A DNA stretch of 64,000 nucleotides from Elusimicrobiales bacterium (GTDB taxonomy: Bacteria > Elusimicrobiota > Elusimicrobia > Elusimicrobiales > UBA9959). This document shows positions 28,667 to 37,790 of the stretch, piece after piece. The notes beneath the pieces were generated by a model that was given only the letters and a program-made list of their open reading frames with translations, was not told where the DNA came from and made no database searches. A program made the position numbers and the translations under genes. Numbering within the stretch: the first letter of the stretch is position 1; every line of letters starts with the position of its first letter. The stretch spans positions 124,001 to 188,000 of the forward strand of contig JAQTZB010000007.1 of assembly GCA_028688015.1 (NCBI GenBank), written 5' to 3'.

Positions 28667-29728
28667 CTAACGTAAATATTCCGTTATCTGGGCGCGGCAC
28701 ACCGGCAGCATATCGCCGCCGGCGGCGTAGGCGCGGGTCCACGCTATGATCTTGTCTATGGCCTGGCCTATGTGCCAGCGCGGGGCCCAGCCCAGCTCGC
28801 GGCGGGCCTTGGCGGAATCCAGCTTGAGGTAATGCGCCTCGTGCGGGTGCCGGCCTTTGTCTAGGTCGTAGCCCGGCGCTTCCGGCCAGCGGCCGAACAT
28901 GCGCTTCACTATCCACTCCACGTCCCTGGCGTCGCCGGCGTCGGGGCCGAAGTTCCAGGCCTCGGCGTACTTCGGCCCGTGCGTATAAAGTTTCTCGGCC
29001 AGCAGCAGGTAGCCCGACAGCGGCTCCAGCACGTGCTGCCACGGGCGGATGGCGCGCGGCGAGCGGATCTGCACCTTCTCTCCCCGCAGCGCGGCGCGGA
29101 TGATGTCGGGGATCAGCCGGTCGGCGGCCCAGTCGCCGCCGCCTATCACGTTGCCGGCGCGGGCGCTGGCCAGAGCCACGCCGTGCTTCTTGAAATCCTT
29201 CGGGTTAAAAAAAGAGTTGCGGTAGGCCGCGGTCACCAGCTCGGAGCAGCCTTTCGACGAGGAATAGGGGTCGTAGCCGCCCATGGGCTCGTCTTCGCGG
29301 AAGGCGCGGTTGTGCTCGCGGTTCTCGTAGCACTTGTCGGTAGTGACGTTAACCACGGCCTTCACGCCTTTGGCGGCGCGGACCGCCTCGAATAAATTCA
29401 CCACGCCCATCACATTGGTCTCGTAGGTCTCGGCGGGGTTCTTGTAGGATTCGCGCACCAGCGGCTGCGCGGCCATGTGTATCACTATCTCGGGCTTCGC
29501 GGCCAGCAGGGCCCGCTTCAGCTTCGCGCCGTCGCGCACGTCGCCGATTACGGACTTCATGCGCTTGTCCAGCCGGCACAGCTCGAACAGGCTCGGCCTG
29601 GTCGGGGGCTTTAAAGCGTAGCCCGTTACCTTCGCGCCCAGCGCGTCCAGCCAGACGGACAGCCACGCGCCCTTGAAGCCGGTGTGCCCCGTCAGGAAAA
29701 CTCTTTTGCCTTTCCAGGAATTCGTCAT
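28667..29728 (-). CDS. rfbG: CDP-glucose 4,6-dehydratase
   Basis: ATG at 29728 (TAATG overlap with rfbF) gives [43 protein letters not shown]...NVTTDKCYENRE. Confidence 0.9.
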   Translation of the reverse strand: MTNSWKGKRVFLTGHTGFKGAWLSVWLDALGAKVTGYALKPPTRPSLFELCRLDKRMKSVIGDVRDGAKLKRALLAAKPEIVIHMAAQPLVRESYKNPAETYETNVMGVVNLFEAVRAAKGVKAVVNVTTDKCYENREHNRAFREDEPMGGYDPYSSSKGCSELVTAAYRNSFFNPKDFKKHGVALASARAGNVIGGGDWAADRLIPDIIRAALRGEKVQIRSPRAIRPWQHVLEPLSGYLLLAEKLYTHGPKYAEAWNFGPDAGDARDVEWIVKRMFGRWPEAPGYDLDKGRHPHEAHYLKLDSAKARRELGWAPRWHIGQAIDKIIAWTRAYAAGGDMLPVCRAQITEYLR

Positions 29729-30504
29729 TATTTCCAGGTCTTCCAGGGCGCTTTGCCGGACGCCCACATATCCTCAAGCTCGCGCTTGTCGCGCAGCGTG
29801 TCCATGCACTTCCAGAAGCCGGAATGCTTGTAGGCCGACAGTTTCCCGGCCGTCGCCAGCTTCTCCAGGGGTTTGCGTTCCCAGACAACAGAATCGTCCT
29901 CGTCGATATATTTAAAGATCCCTGGCTCAAGCACGAAGAACCCGCCGTTTATCCACGCGCCGTCGCCGTGCGGCTTTTCTTTGAACTCGTGCACTTTCCC
30001 CGCCTTGTCAAACTCCACCGCGCCGAAGCGCCCGGCGGGCTGCACTATGGTCATGGTGGCCAGGCCGCGCCGCGCCTTATGAAAAGCCACCAGTTTCTTC
30101 AGGTCCACGTCGGCCACGCCGTCGCCGTAGGTAAGCATGAAGGGCTTGCCGCCCAGATATTTCTCCACGCGCTTGATGCGCCCGCCGGTCATGGTGTGAG
30201 CCCCGGTGTCCACCAGCGTCACCTTCCAGGGCTCGGCCTTGCCGTGGTGAACTTCCATGCAGTTCTTCTTCATGTCTATGGTCACGTCGGCCTGGTGCAG
30301 AAAGTAGTTGGCGAAATATTCCTTGATCAGGTAGCCTTTGTAGCCCAGGCACAGCACGAAGTCGTTGAAGCCGTGCTGCGAGTAGCCCTTCAGGATGTGC
30401 CAGAGGATCGGCTTGTCGCCTATTTCGGCCATCGGCTTGGGCCGCACGTCGGTCTCTTCGCTCAACCGCGTTCCCATCCCGCCCGCAAGTATGACTACTT
30501 TCAT
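29728..30504 (-). CDS. rfbF: Glucose-1-phosphate cytidylyltransferase
   Basis: 258 aa; [64 protein letters not shown]. Confidence 0.93.
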   Translation of the reverse strand: MKVVILAGGMGTRLSEETDVRPKPMAEIGDKPILWHILKGYSQHGFNDFVLCLGYKGYLIKEYFANYFLHQADVTIDMKKNCMEVHHGKAEPWKVTLVDTGAHTMTGGRIKRVEKYLGGKPFMLTYGDGVADVDLKKLVAFHKARRGLATMTIVQPAGRFGAVEFDKAGKVHEFKEKPHGDGAWINGGFFVLEPGIFKYIDEDDSVVWERKPLEKLATAGKLSAYKHSGFWKCMDTLRDKRELEDMWASGKAPWKTWK

Positions 30505-30516
30505 GTTTGTCTCCGG

Positions 30517-31914
30517 TTATTTCTTATCGCTGCGCCCGTATTTGTCTTCCAGACGCACAATGTCGTCCTCGCCCACGTACTCGCCGTTCTGCACCTCTAT
30601 CATTTCCAGCGGCACCTTGCCAGGGTTCTCCAGGCGGTGCTCGGTGCCCTGCGGCACGTAGGTGCTCTCGTTCTCATGCACCAGCGTGGTGGTCTCGCCC
30701 AGGGTCACCCGGGCGGTGCCCTTCACGATTATCCAATGCTCGCTGCGGTGGTAATGCAGCTGGTGGCTAACTTTCTGGCCGGGTTTCAGAACTATGCGCT
30801 TTATTTTGTAGCGGGGGCCTTCCTCCAGCACCACAAAGTAGCCCCAGGGCCGGTAGGTGGTAAGATGCTCTACCACTTCCTTGCGGCGGCGCTCCTTGAG
30901 CTGCTCCACCACTTCCTTCACGCGCTGGGCCTGGCCGCGCCGCGCTATCAGCAGGGCGTCGGTGGTGTCTATGATTATCAGGTCCTTCAGGCCTATCGTC
31001 GAGATAAGGCGCTTCTCGCCCAGCACTATGGTGCGCTTGGTATCCAGGGCCAGGACGTCCCCCACCTTCACGTTGCCGTCGGAATCCGGCTTTATCACCT
31101 CGGGCAGCGAATCCCAGGAGCCCACGTCGGACCAGAGCAGGTCTATGGGGAGCACCGCGGCTTTCTTGGACTTCTCCATGACGGCGTAGTCTATGGAGAT
31201 GCTCGGCATGTTCTTGAAATCGGCGGTCATCTTCGCCACGGTCTGCGGCATCTTGCGGCTGATCTCGGGCGCGTAGGCCTTGAACTCGGCCAGCATGGTC
31301 TCCAGGGTAAAGGCGAACATGCCCGAGTTCCAGTAATAGGCCCCGTCCCTCACGTATTTCTCTGCGGTTTTTCCGTCGGGCTTCTCGGCGAATTTCGCCA
31401 CTCTGAATACCCCGCCGCCGGCCGTGCCGCCCTTCTTGATATAACCGTAACCGGTCTCGGGCCGGTCGGGCTTAACGCCGAAGGTCACTATGCTGCCGGC
31501 CTTCGCGGCCGCCTCGGCCTGCCTGGCGTACTTGGCGAACTTGCTCACCGGCTCTATAATATGGTCCGACGGGCAAATGAAGATCACCTCGTCCTTGCGG
31601 CTGTGCAGCTTCTCCAGGCAGTAGCGCATCACCAGTGCTATAGCGGGCGCGGTATTGCGCCCCACCGGCTCCAGGATCACGTTGCCCTCCAGCTCCGGGG
31701 ACACGGCCTTCAGGTCTTCCTGCACGTGGAAGCGGTAGTCCTCGTTGGTAATGACGAAGATATCCTTCAGCGGCAGCACCGCCGCCAGGCGCTCCACCGT
31801 CTGGCACAGCAGCGACTTGCCGCCGTTGAGCTTTATGAACTGCTTGGGCATGCCGTAGCGCGACAGCGGCCATAGCCGCGTACCGGACCCGCCCGCGAGG
31901 ATGATAGCTTTCAT
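30517..31914 (-). CDS. manC: Mannose-1-phosphate guanylyltransferase / mannose-6-phosphate isomerase
   Basis: ATG at 31914 gives MKAIILAGGSGTRLWPLSRYGMPKQFIKLNG...; C-terminal cupin RPWGYFVVLEEGPRYKIKRIVLKPGQKVSHQLHYHRSEHWIIVKGTA. Confidence 0.93.
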   Translation of the reverse strand: MKAIILAGGSGTRLWPLSRYGMPKQFIKLNGGKSLLCQTVERLAAVLPLKDIFVITNEDYRFHVQEDLKAVSPELEGNVILEPVGRNTAPAIALVMRYCLEKLHSRKDEVIFICPSDHIIEPVSKFAKYARQAEAAAKAGSIVTFGVKPDRPETGYGYIKKGGTAGGGVFRVAKFAEKPDGKTAEKYVRDGAYYWNSGMFAFTLETMLAEFKAYAPEISRKMPQTVAKMTADFKNMPSISIDYAVMEKSKKAAVLPIDLLWSDVGSWDSLPEVIKPDSDGNVKVGDVLALDTKRTIVLGEKRLISTIGLKDLIIIDTTDALLIARRGQAQRVKEVVEQLKERRRKEVVEHLTTYRPWGYFVVLEEGPRYKIKRIVLKPGQKVSHQLHYHRSEHWIIVKGTARVTLGETTTLVHENESTYVPQGTEHRLENPGKVPLEMIEVQNGEYVGEDDIVRLEDKYGRSDKK

Positions 31915-32939
31915 AGTTTCACCTTCTTGCCTTCCAGCCGCCGCAGTTCGGCGTCCATCATGAGGGCGGCCAGGTCTGAGAATTTCGTCTTCGCCTGCCA
32001 GCCCAGCACCTTCAGGGCCTTGGAGGCGTCGCCCACCAGCTCTTTCACGTCGGCGGGGCGGTAGAACTCTTTGGAGATCTCCACGCGGACCTTGCCGGTT
32101 TTGACGTCCACGCCCTTCTCGGCCAGGCCCTTGCCGCGCCACTCCAGCTTTATGCCGGCGGCGGCGAAGGCCGTGCGGATGAACTCGCGGACGGTGTGCA
32201 CCTCGCCTGTGGCGAGGATATAGTCGTCGGCCTTAGGCTGCTGCAGCGTCAGCCACATGCCCTCCACGTACTCTTTGGCGTAGCCCCAGTCGCGCAGCGC
32301 GTCCAGGTTGCCCACGGCCACTTTGTCCTGCAGCCCCTTCTTGATGCGGGCTATGGCGGTGGTGATCTTGCGCGTCACGAACTCCTCGCCGCGCAGCGGG
32401 CTCTCGTGGTTGAACAGGATGCCGTTGCAGGCGTACAGGCCCTGGGCCTGGCGGTAGTTCACCGTCAGCCAGTGGGCGTACAGTTTGCTCACGGCGTAGG
32501 GGCTGCGCGGGTGAAAATCGGTGGTCTCGTTCTTCTGCGCGCTGCCCGTGCTGCCGAACAGCTCCGCCGTGCTGGCCTGGAAGAACCGGGCCTTGGGGCA
32601 GGTCTTGCGCACTGATTCCAGCAGGCGCGCCACGCCCACGGCGTTGATCTCCGCCGTCAGCACCGGCTGCGCGAACGACACCAGCACGAAGCTCTGCGCC
32701 GCGAAGTTGTAGATCTCGTCGGGCCGCACCTTCTCCAGCGCGTCCGTGATGTTGGTGGGCTCCAGCAGGTCCAGGTCTATCTCTTTCACCTGCCGCTCTA
32801 TGCCCAGCTCTTTCAGGCGCCACAGGCCGGCGTCGCCGGCGCGGTCCGCGCCGTACACGTCGTAACCCTTCTCCAGCAGCAGGCGGCTGAGGTAGGCGCC
32901 GTCCTGGCCGCGGTAGCCGGTTATCAAAGCTTTTTTCAT
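31911..32939 (-). CDS. GDP-mannose 4,6-dehydratase-like SDR, divergent paralog
   Basis: 342 aa; [81 protein letters not shown]; lacks the RRRS.N cofactor loop of its neighbour. Confidence 0.82.
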   Translation of the reverse strand: MKKALITGYRGQDGAYLSRLLLEKGYDVYGADRAGDAGLWRLKELGIERQVKEIDLDLLEPTNITDALEKVRPDEIYNFAAQSFVLVSFAQPVLTAEINAVGVARLLESVRKTCPKARFFQASTAELFGSTGSAQKNETTDFHPRSPYAVSKLYAHWLTVNYRQAQGLYACNGILFNHESPLRGEEFVTRKITTAIARIKKGLQDKVAVGNLDALRDWGYAKEYVEGMWLTLQQPKADDYILATGEVHTVREFIRTAFAAAGIKLEWRGKGLAEKGVDVKTGKVRVEISKEFYRPADVKELVGDASKALKVLGWQAKTKFSDLAALMMDAELRRLEGKKVKL

Positions 32940-34042
32940 CAGCAGCTCTTTATCCCGCCCAGGCCGGCCTTCTTCAGCACGGCCTCGCTGCGCGCCAGCG
33001 CCAGGTCGGCGGCGGCCATCTCGCGCACCAGCTGTTCAAAAGAGGTCTCGGGCTTCCAGCCCAGCACGCGCCGCGCCTTGGCCGGGTTGCCCAGCAGCGT
33101 CTCCACCTCGGCCGGGCGGTAGAACTTCGGGTCCACGCGCACTATCACGTCGCCCTTCTTCAGCGGCGTCTCCAGCCCGGCGGGCGGCTGTACCGCCTTC
33201 ACGTAGCCGGTCTCGGCGGGGCCCTTGCCCTTCCAGCCCACGGTTATGCCCACCTCGGCCGCGGCCAGCTCTATGAATTTGCGCACGGAATACTGCTTGC
33301 CCGTCGCTATCACGAAATCCTCGGGCTTGCTCTGCTGCAGGATCAGCCACATCGCCTGCACGTAGTCGCGGGCGTGGCCCCAGTCGCGCAGGGCGTTCAT
33401 GTTGCCCATGTACAGGCAGTCCTGCGCGCCCAGCAGGATGCGCCCCAGGGCGCGCGTTATCTTGCGCGTAACGAACTCGTCTCCGCGCACTGGGCTCTCG
33501 TGGTTGAATAAAATGCCGTTGGCCGCGAACATGCCGTAGGACTCGCGGTAGTTCACGGTGATCCAGAAGCCGTACATCTTGGCCACGCCGTAGGGGCTGC
33601 GCGGGTGGAAGGGCGTGGTCTCGCTCTGCGGGATCTCGCGCACCTTGCCGTACAGCTCGGAGGTGGAGGCCTGGTAAACGCGCGTTTTTTTGGCCAGGCC
33701 CAGCAGGCGCACGCATTCCAGCAGGCGCATGGTGCCCAGCCCGTCGCAGTCGGCCGTGTACTCCGGCTCGTCGAAGCTCACCGCCACGTGGCTCTGCGCG
33801 CCGAGGTTGTAGATCTCGTCGGGCTTGATCTGCGCCAGCAGGCGCGCCAGGTTGGTGCTGTCGGTCAGGTCGCCGAAGTGGAGCTTCAGGCGCGGGTGCT
33901 TTACCAGGTGCGCTATGCGCGCCATGTTGAACGAGGCCGAGCGGCGGCGGACGCCGTGCACCTCGTAGCCCTTGCCCAGCAGCAGCTCCGCCAGGTAAGA
34001 CCCGTCCTGCCCGGTAATACCGGTTATCAAAGCTTTTTTCAC
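32939..34042 (-). CDS. gmd: GDP-mannose 4,6-dehydratase
   Basis: GTG at 34042 gives (M)[42 protein letters not shown]...[60 protein letters not shown]-type RBS upstream. Confidence 0.9.
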   Translation of the reverse strand: MKKALITGITGQDGSYLAELLLGKGYEVHGVRRRSASFNMARIAHLVKHPRLKLHFGDLTDSTNLARLLAQIKPDEIYNLGAQSHVAVSFDEPEYTADCDGLGTMRLLECVRLLGLAKKTRVYQASTSELYGKVREIPQSETTPFHPRSPYGVAKMYGFWITVNYRESYGMFAANGILFNHESPVRGDEFVTRKITRALGRILLGAQDCLYMGNMNALRDWGHARDYVQAMWLILQQSKPEDFVIATGKQYSVRKFIELAAAEVGITVGWKGKGPAETGYVKAVQPPAGLETPLKKGDVIVRVDPKFYRPAEVETLLGNPAKARRVLGWKPETSFEQLVREMAAADLALARSEAVLKKAGLGGIKSC

Positions 34043-34063
34043 AGTCCCTCCGGAAAACGGCCT

Positions 34064-34081
34064 TATAATATAGATATTATA
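34064..34081. promoter_or_regulatory. Perfect AT palindrome TATAATAT-ag-ATATTATA upstream of gmd
   Basis: 8-bp inverted repeat with 2-nt centre, placing TATAAT-like -10 boxes on both strands about 22 nt upstream of the gmd GTG. Confidence 0.4.
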
Positions 34082-34093
34082 GCAAAAGCAAAA

Positions 34094-34119
34094 GGCCGGC
34101 ACCGTTCCCGGTACCGGCC
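34094..34119 (-). terminator. Rho-independent terminator downstream of the SIS gene
   Basis: Minus strand GGCCGGTACCG-ggaa-CGGTGCCGGCC followed by TTTTGCTTTTGC; 11-bp stem with one mismatch. Confidence 0.72.
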
Positions 34120-34139
34120 CTCGGCCCGCCAGGGGCGGT

Positions 34140-34715
34140 TTACTTCTTCTTCATCCCTATAACGTGGTCCACCACCGCGTGGCACAGCGCGGAGTGCGCC
34201 GTCTCCACGACGCCGTAGTTGGCCGACGGCACGTAGAAATTGAGCTTGCCCAGCGCGCGCAGCGGGTTGTCCGGCGTAAAGCCGCTCAGCGTCACCAGCG
34301 CGCAGCCTTTCTTCAGGGCGGCTTCGGCCGCTTTGAGGATGTTGGGCGACCGGCCCGAACTGCTGATGGCCACCAGCACGTCGCCCCTCTCGGCGTAAGA
34401 CGCCACCGGCGCGGCATAGACGTTCTCGTAGCCCAGGTCGTTGGCCAGGCAGGTCAGCAGCGACGGGTCGCTGAAACACAGCGTCTTCACGCCGCCGTTC
34501 TTCCACAGGTCGGCCGCCATGTGCCCCGCTATCGAGGCGCTGCCGCCGTTGCCTATGTAGAGCACCTTGCCGCCGGCGGCGGCGCAGCGCGCCACCTCGT
34601 CGTAAAAAGCCGCCACGCCGGCGGCCGCGCCGGCTTCTTTGCCGTCCACGGCGCAGACCGCGTCCGTTAAACCTTTTGCCGCCAGCTCCAGGAACGCCTT
34701 CGCGAAATCTTTCAT
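34140..34715 (-). CDS. SIS-domain phosphosugar isomerase (GmhA-like)
   Basis: 191 aa; [57 protein letters not shown]. Confidence 0.85.
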   Translation of the reverse strand: MKDFAKAFLELAAKGLTDAVCAVDGKEAGAAAGVAAFYDEVARCAAAGGKVLYIGNGGSASIAGHMAADLWKNGGVKTLCFSDPSLLTCLANDLGYENVYAAPVASYAERGDVLVAISSSGRSPNILKAAEAALKKGCALVTLSGFTPDNPLRALGKLNFYVPSANYGVVETAHSALCHAVVDHVIGMKKK

Positions 34716-35764
34716 TTCCCCTCCGCCCTGTAGTTCACAAGTTCCCGCGCCCCGGCCTTGATCTCGGCCAGGCCGGGGTAGAAAGCTTTCTCCAGCTCGG
34801 GCGCGGCCGGCGTGGGCACGTCGGGCAGCCCCACGCGCCGCACCGGCGCCTTCAGGTACTGAAAACCTTTTTCGCAGACCTGCGCCGCTATCTCCGCGGA
34901 GATCCCGGTCATCACGCCGCCGGCGTCCGCCACCAGCAGCCGCCCGGTCTTTTTCACCGACGCCAGGATGGCTTCGGTATCCAGCGGCTTTATGGTGCGC
35001 GGGTCCAGCACCTCGGCGCTGATGCCTTCCGCCTCCAGCTCGCGCGCGGCTTTCACCGCCTCGTAGACCATCAGCGACACGGCCACTATGGTCACGTCGG
35101 TGCCGGTCTTGCGGACCACGGCCTGGCCGAACGGGACTTTGTACTGCTCTTCGGGCGCGTAACCTTTGAATTCGTAAAGCCAGCGGTGCTCGCAGAACAT
35201 CACAGGCCCCCCCTCGTCGACGGCGGCCAGCAGCAGCCCCTTGGCGTCGTAGGGCGTGGCGGGCACGGCCACTTTAAGACCCGGGAACTGCGTGAACAGC
35301 CCGTGCAGCGCCTGCGAATGCTGCGCGGCCGAGCCCCAGCCGCGCCCGATTATAGAGCGGATCACCAGCGGGCAGGTCACCTGGCCGCCGGTCATGTAGC
35401 GCCACTTGGCCGCGTGGTTGGCTATCTGGTCCAGGCACATCGGCAGGAAATCCATGCGCATGTGAATGAAGATGGGCCGCAGCCCGCACATGGCCGAGCC
35501 CGCGGCTATGCCGGTCAGGCCGTTCTCGGCGATGGGGGTGTCCATCACGCGTTCATGGCCGAACTCTTTGGCCAGGCCCAGCGTAGACCCGAACACCCCG
35601 CCCGGATCGTCTATGCCTTCGCCCAGCAGGTACACTTCGGGCCGCGTGGCCAGCAATTGCCGCTGCGCCTCCAGCAGGGCGGCGCGGTAAGTGATGTTGC
35701 GCAGGCCGTCCTTGGAGGCGTTCTCCAGGTCCGCTTTATCTATCAGCACCTTGGTCCAGGGCAT
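34712..35764 (-). CDS. ThDP-dependent dehydrogenase/transketolase-like E1 beta subunit
   Basis: 350 aa; LLGEGIDDPGGVFGSTLGLAKEFGHERVMDTPIAENGLTGIAAGSAMCGLRPI, EVLDPRTIKPLDTEAI. Confidence 0.88.
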   Translation of the reverse strand: MPWTKVLIDKADLENASKDGLRNITYRAALLEAQRQLLATRPEVYLLGEGIDDPGGVFGSTLGLAKEFGHERVMDTPIAENGLTGIAAGSAMCGLRPIFIHMRMDFLPMCLDQIANHAAKWRYMTGGQVTCPLVIRSIIGRGWGSAAQHSQALHGLFTQFPGLKVAVPATPYDAKGLLLAAVDEGGPVMFCEHRWLYEFKGYAPEEQYKVPFGQAVVRKTGTDVTIVAVSLMVYEAVKAARELEAEGISAEVLDPRTIKPLDTEAILASVKKTGRLLVADAGGVMTGISAEIAAQVCEKGFQYLKAPVRRVGLPDVPTPAAPELEKAFYPGLAEIKAGARELVNYRAEGK

Positions 35765-36729
35765 CAGTACACGTCCTTAAAAAGTTCGGCGGCGTCCGGC
35801 GGCGGGGCGGTCTTGGCGGCGGCCCACGCGGCCTCTATCTCGGCGTCTATGCCGGCCTTCACCCCTGCCAGCGCGTCGGCGTCCAGCGCGCCCGCGCCCC
35901 GCAGTTTTTTTATGTAATTCTCTACGGGGCAGCGCGGCAGCCACTCGTCCAGCTCGGCCTTGGGGCGGCAGCCTTTCTCCCAGTCGCAGTCGGGGCCCAC
36001 GTGGCCCTTCCACCTGTACGTCGGGAACTCCAAAAAGTACGGCCCCGCGCCGGAGCGCACGTGCGCCACGGCCTCGCCGGCGGCGGCCCACACGGCCTCC
36101 ACGTCGTTGCCGTCGGCCAGCGCGGCAGGTATGGCGAAGCCCGCCGCCCGCTTGGAGATCACGCCCTCGGCGTGGCGGGCCCGCTGATGGGAGTTGGTAG
36201 CGTAAAAATTATTCTCGCAGACGAACAGCACCGGCAGCTTTTTGAGCGAGGCGAAGTTAAGCGTCTCCTGCAGCACGCCCTCGTCGCTGGCCCCGTCCCC
36301 GAAGTAGCTGACCGCTATGCGGTCTTCGCCTTTAAGCTTGGCCGCCAGGGCCGCGCCGGCGCCCAGCGGTATGCTGCCCCCTACTATGGCGGAGGTGCCC
36401 AGGCAGCCCACGGCGGTATCCACGAAGTGCATGGACCCGCCCTTGCCCTTGGCGCAGCCCGCGGCGCGGCCGTAGAGCTCGGCCACTATGGGGGCCATGG
36501 CCGCGCCCTTGCCCAGGTAATGGCCGTGGTTGCGGTGCGTGCTGAAAACGTAATCCTCCCGGCGTAAATGCTGGGAAACCCCGGCCGCCACGGCCTCCTG
36601 GCCTATGTAGAGGTGCACCGGCGTCTTCATCTGCTGCGCCGGGTACTCCGCCACTATCTTTTCTTCGAAGAGCCGCGCGCGCAGCATCTTGCGCAACAGC
36701 TCCAGGCGGGTTTCGTTGGTAAGCGTCAT
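35764..36729 (-). CDS. ThDP-dependent dehydrogenase E1 alpha subunit
   Basis: 321 aa; STHRNHGHYLGKGAAMAPIVAELYGRAAGCAKGKGGSMHFVDTAVG, SYFGDGASDEGVLQETLNFASLKKLPVLFVCENNFYATN (ThDP motif). Confidence 0.9.
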   Translation of the reverse strand: MTLTNETRLELLRKMLRARLFEEKIVAEYPAQQMKTPVHLYIGQEAVAAGVSQHLRREDYVFSTHRNHGHYLGKGAAMAPIVAELYGRAAGCAKGKGGSMHFVDTAVGCLGTSAIVGGSIPLGAGAALAAKLKGEDRIAVSYFGDGASDEGVLQETLNFASLKKLPVLFVCENNFYATNSHQRARHAEGVISKRAAGFAIPAALADGNDVEAVWAAAGEAVAHVRSGAGPYFLEFPTYRWKGHVGPDCDWEKGCRPKAELDEWLPRCPVENYIKKLRGAGALDADALAGVKAGIDAEIEAAWAAAKTAPPPDAAELFKDVY

Positions 36730-37790
36730 ATAAAGTTAGCGTGCTCGCCGGGGTTCTTGAGCTCCCAGAGGTAGCGGTTCACCTCGTCCATGCGGCAGTT
36801 CACGCGGCAGCGGCTGGCGTCCATGCACGCCACGTACTTCAGCGATTTCCGGCGCTTCTCCCCCTCCCAGATCTTCTTGAAGGTAGAGTCATTGATATTG
36901 CCGTAGCGGAATTTCTCGTTCTGCAGGTACATGCTGCAGCCCCAGACATTCCCTCCGGCGTCGATGTAGGTCCAGAACGGCAGCGCCAGGCAGCGGGTGT
37001 AAGGCCGGCGGCCCTCGTCCCACTTCTTCATGGTGTTCATACGGAAGACTACTGAGAAGCCCGGGCGGTTGAGCTTCTCCAGCTCCGCGCCCAATTTCTC
37101 AAAATCGGCGTACTTGATGTCCTTGTACTTATCAGTCACGCTCAGCGGGTGCTGGGAATACGGTTTCACTACGAGGTAATCCATCCCGGCATCGCGCGCT
37201 TTGCGCGCCAAATCCGCGGCCTCGTGCGAGTTCTCGGGCAGCAGCACCATCTGCATGCCCAGCGCGCATTTATAGCCCTTCTTCTTCCTGAGCGCGGCGG
37301 CGTAGCCCATGTGTTCGAACACCCGGCCGAAGTCCCCCGGGTTGCAGCGGTGGATCTGCCCGTAGGTGCCAGGCGTGCCGCCGTTGATGCTCACCTTGAT
37401 CCAGCTCGTAGTCGGCAGGATCTTGTCCACTATGGCCGGCTTCATCAGCGCGGCGTTGGTGGTAAAAGAGGTATCGACACCGCACTTGTTGGCCCAGACG
37501 GAGATCTCGGCCATGTCAGGGTGCAGGAACGGCTCTCCCTCGCCGGCGAACATGGCGCTCTTGAGGCCCAGCTTGCCCAGCTCCTTCAGCCGGGTCTTTA
37601 AAACCTTAGTGTTTAGGAAGCGCGGCTTGTACTCCATGAAGTCCAGCGCGCAGTAGGTGCAGCGGTGGTTGCAGGCGCCCGACGGCGAGATCTCGGCGTA
37701 AATGGGGTAGATGTTCTTGCCCGCCAGCCAGTCGGCAGCGCGCGCGGGGTGGTAGATCAGCTTGTGCGAGTCTATGCGGTACTTGTCCAT
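36726..37790 (-). CDS. Radical SAM/SPASM-type protein
   Basis: 354 aa; ISPSGACNHRCTYCALDF (CX3CX2C), AGEGEPFLHPDM, C-terminal TYIDAGGNVWGCSMYLQ...CMDASRCRVNC auxiliary-cluster-like cysteines. Confidence 0.87.
   Translation of the reverse strand: MDKYRIDSHKLIYHPARAADWLAGKNIYPIYAEISPSGACNHRCTYCALDFMEYKPRFLNTKVLKTRLKELGKLGLKSAMFAGEGEPFLHPDMAEISVWANKCGVDTSFTTNAALMKPAIVDKILPTTSWIKVSINGGTPGTYGQIHRCNPGDFGRVFEHMGYAAALRKKKGYKCALGMQMVLLPENSHEAADLARKARDAGMDYLVVKPYSQHPLSVTDKYKDIKYADFEKLGAELEKLNRPGFSVVFRMNTMKKWDEGRRPYTRCLALPFWTYIDAGGNVWGCSMYLQNEKFRYGNINDSTFKKIWEGEKRRKSLKYVACMDASRCRVNCRMDEVNRYLWELKNPGEHANFI

Noticed and set aside
28638-29042. N-terminal extension of the listed 27495..29042 ORF
   Set aside because: Arg/Ala/Gly-rich, overlaps rfbG; the PseC-like start MRRQIPYGSQWI at 28637 fits the family.
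29824-31875. 683-aa plus-strand ORF opposite rfbF/manC
   Set aside because: Fully antisense to two confidently identified genes; composition typical of a shadow frame.
31915-32142. N-terminal extension of the listed manC ORF
   Set aside because: Overlaps the Gmd-like gene; MKAIILAGGSGTRLWPLSRYG at 31914 is the classical ManC start.
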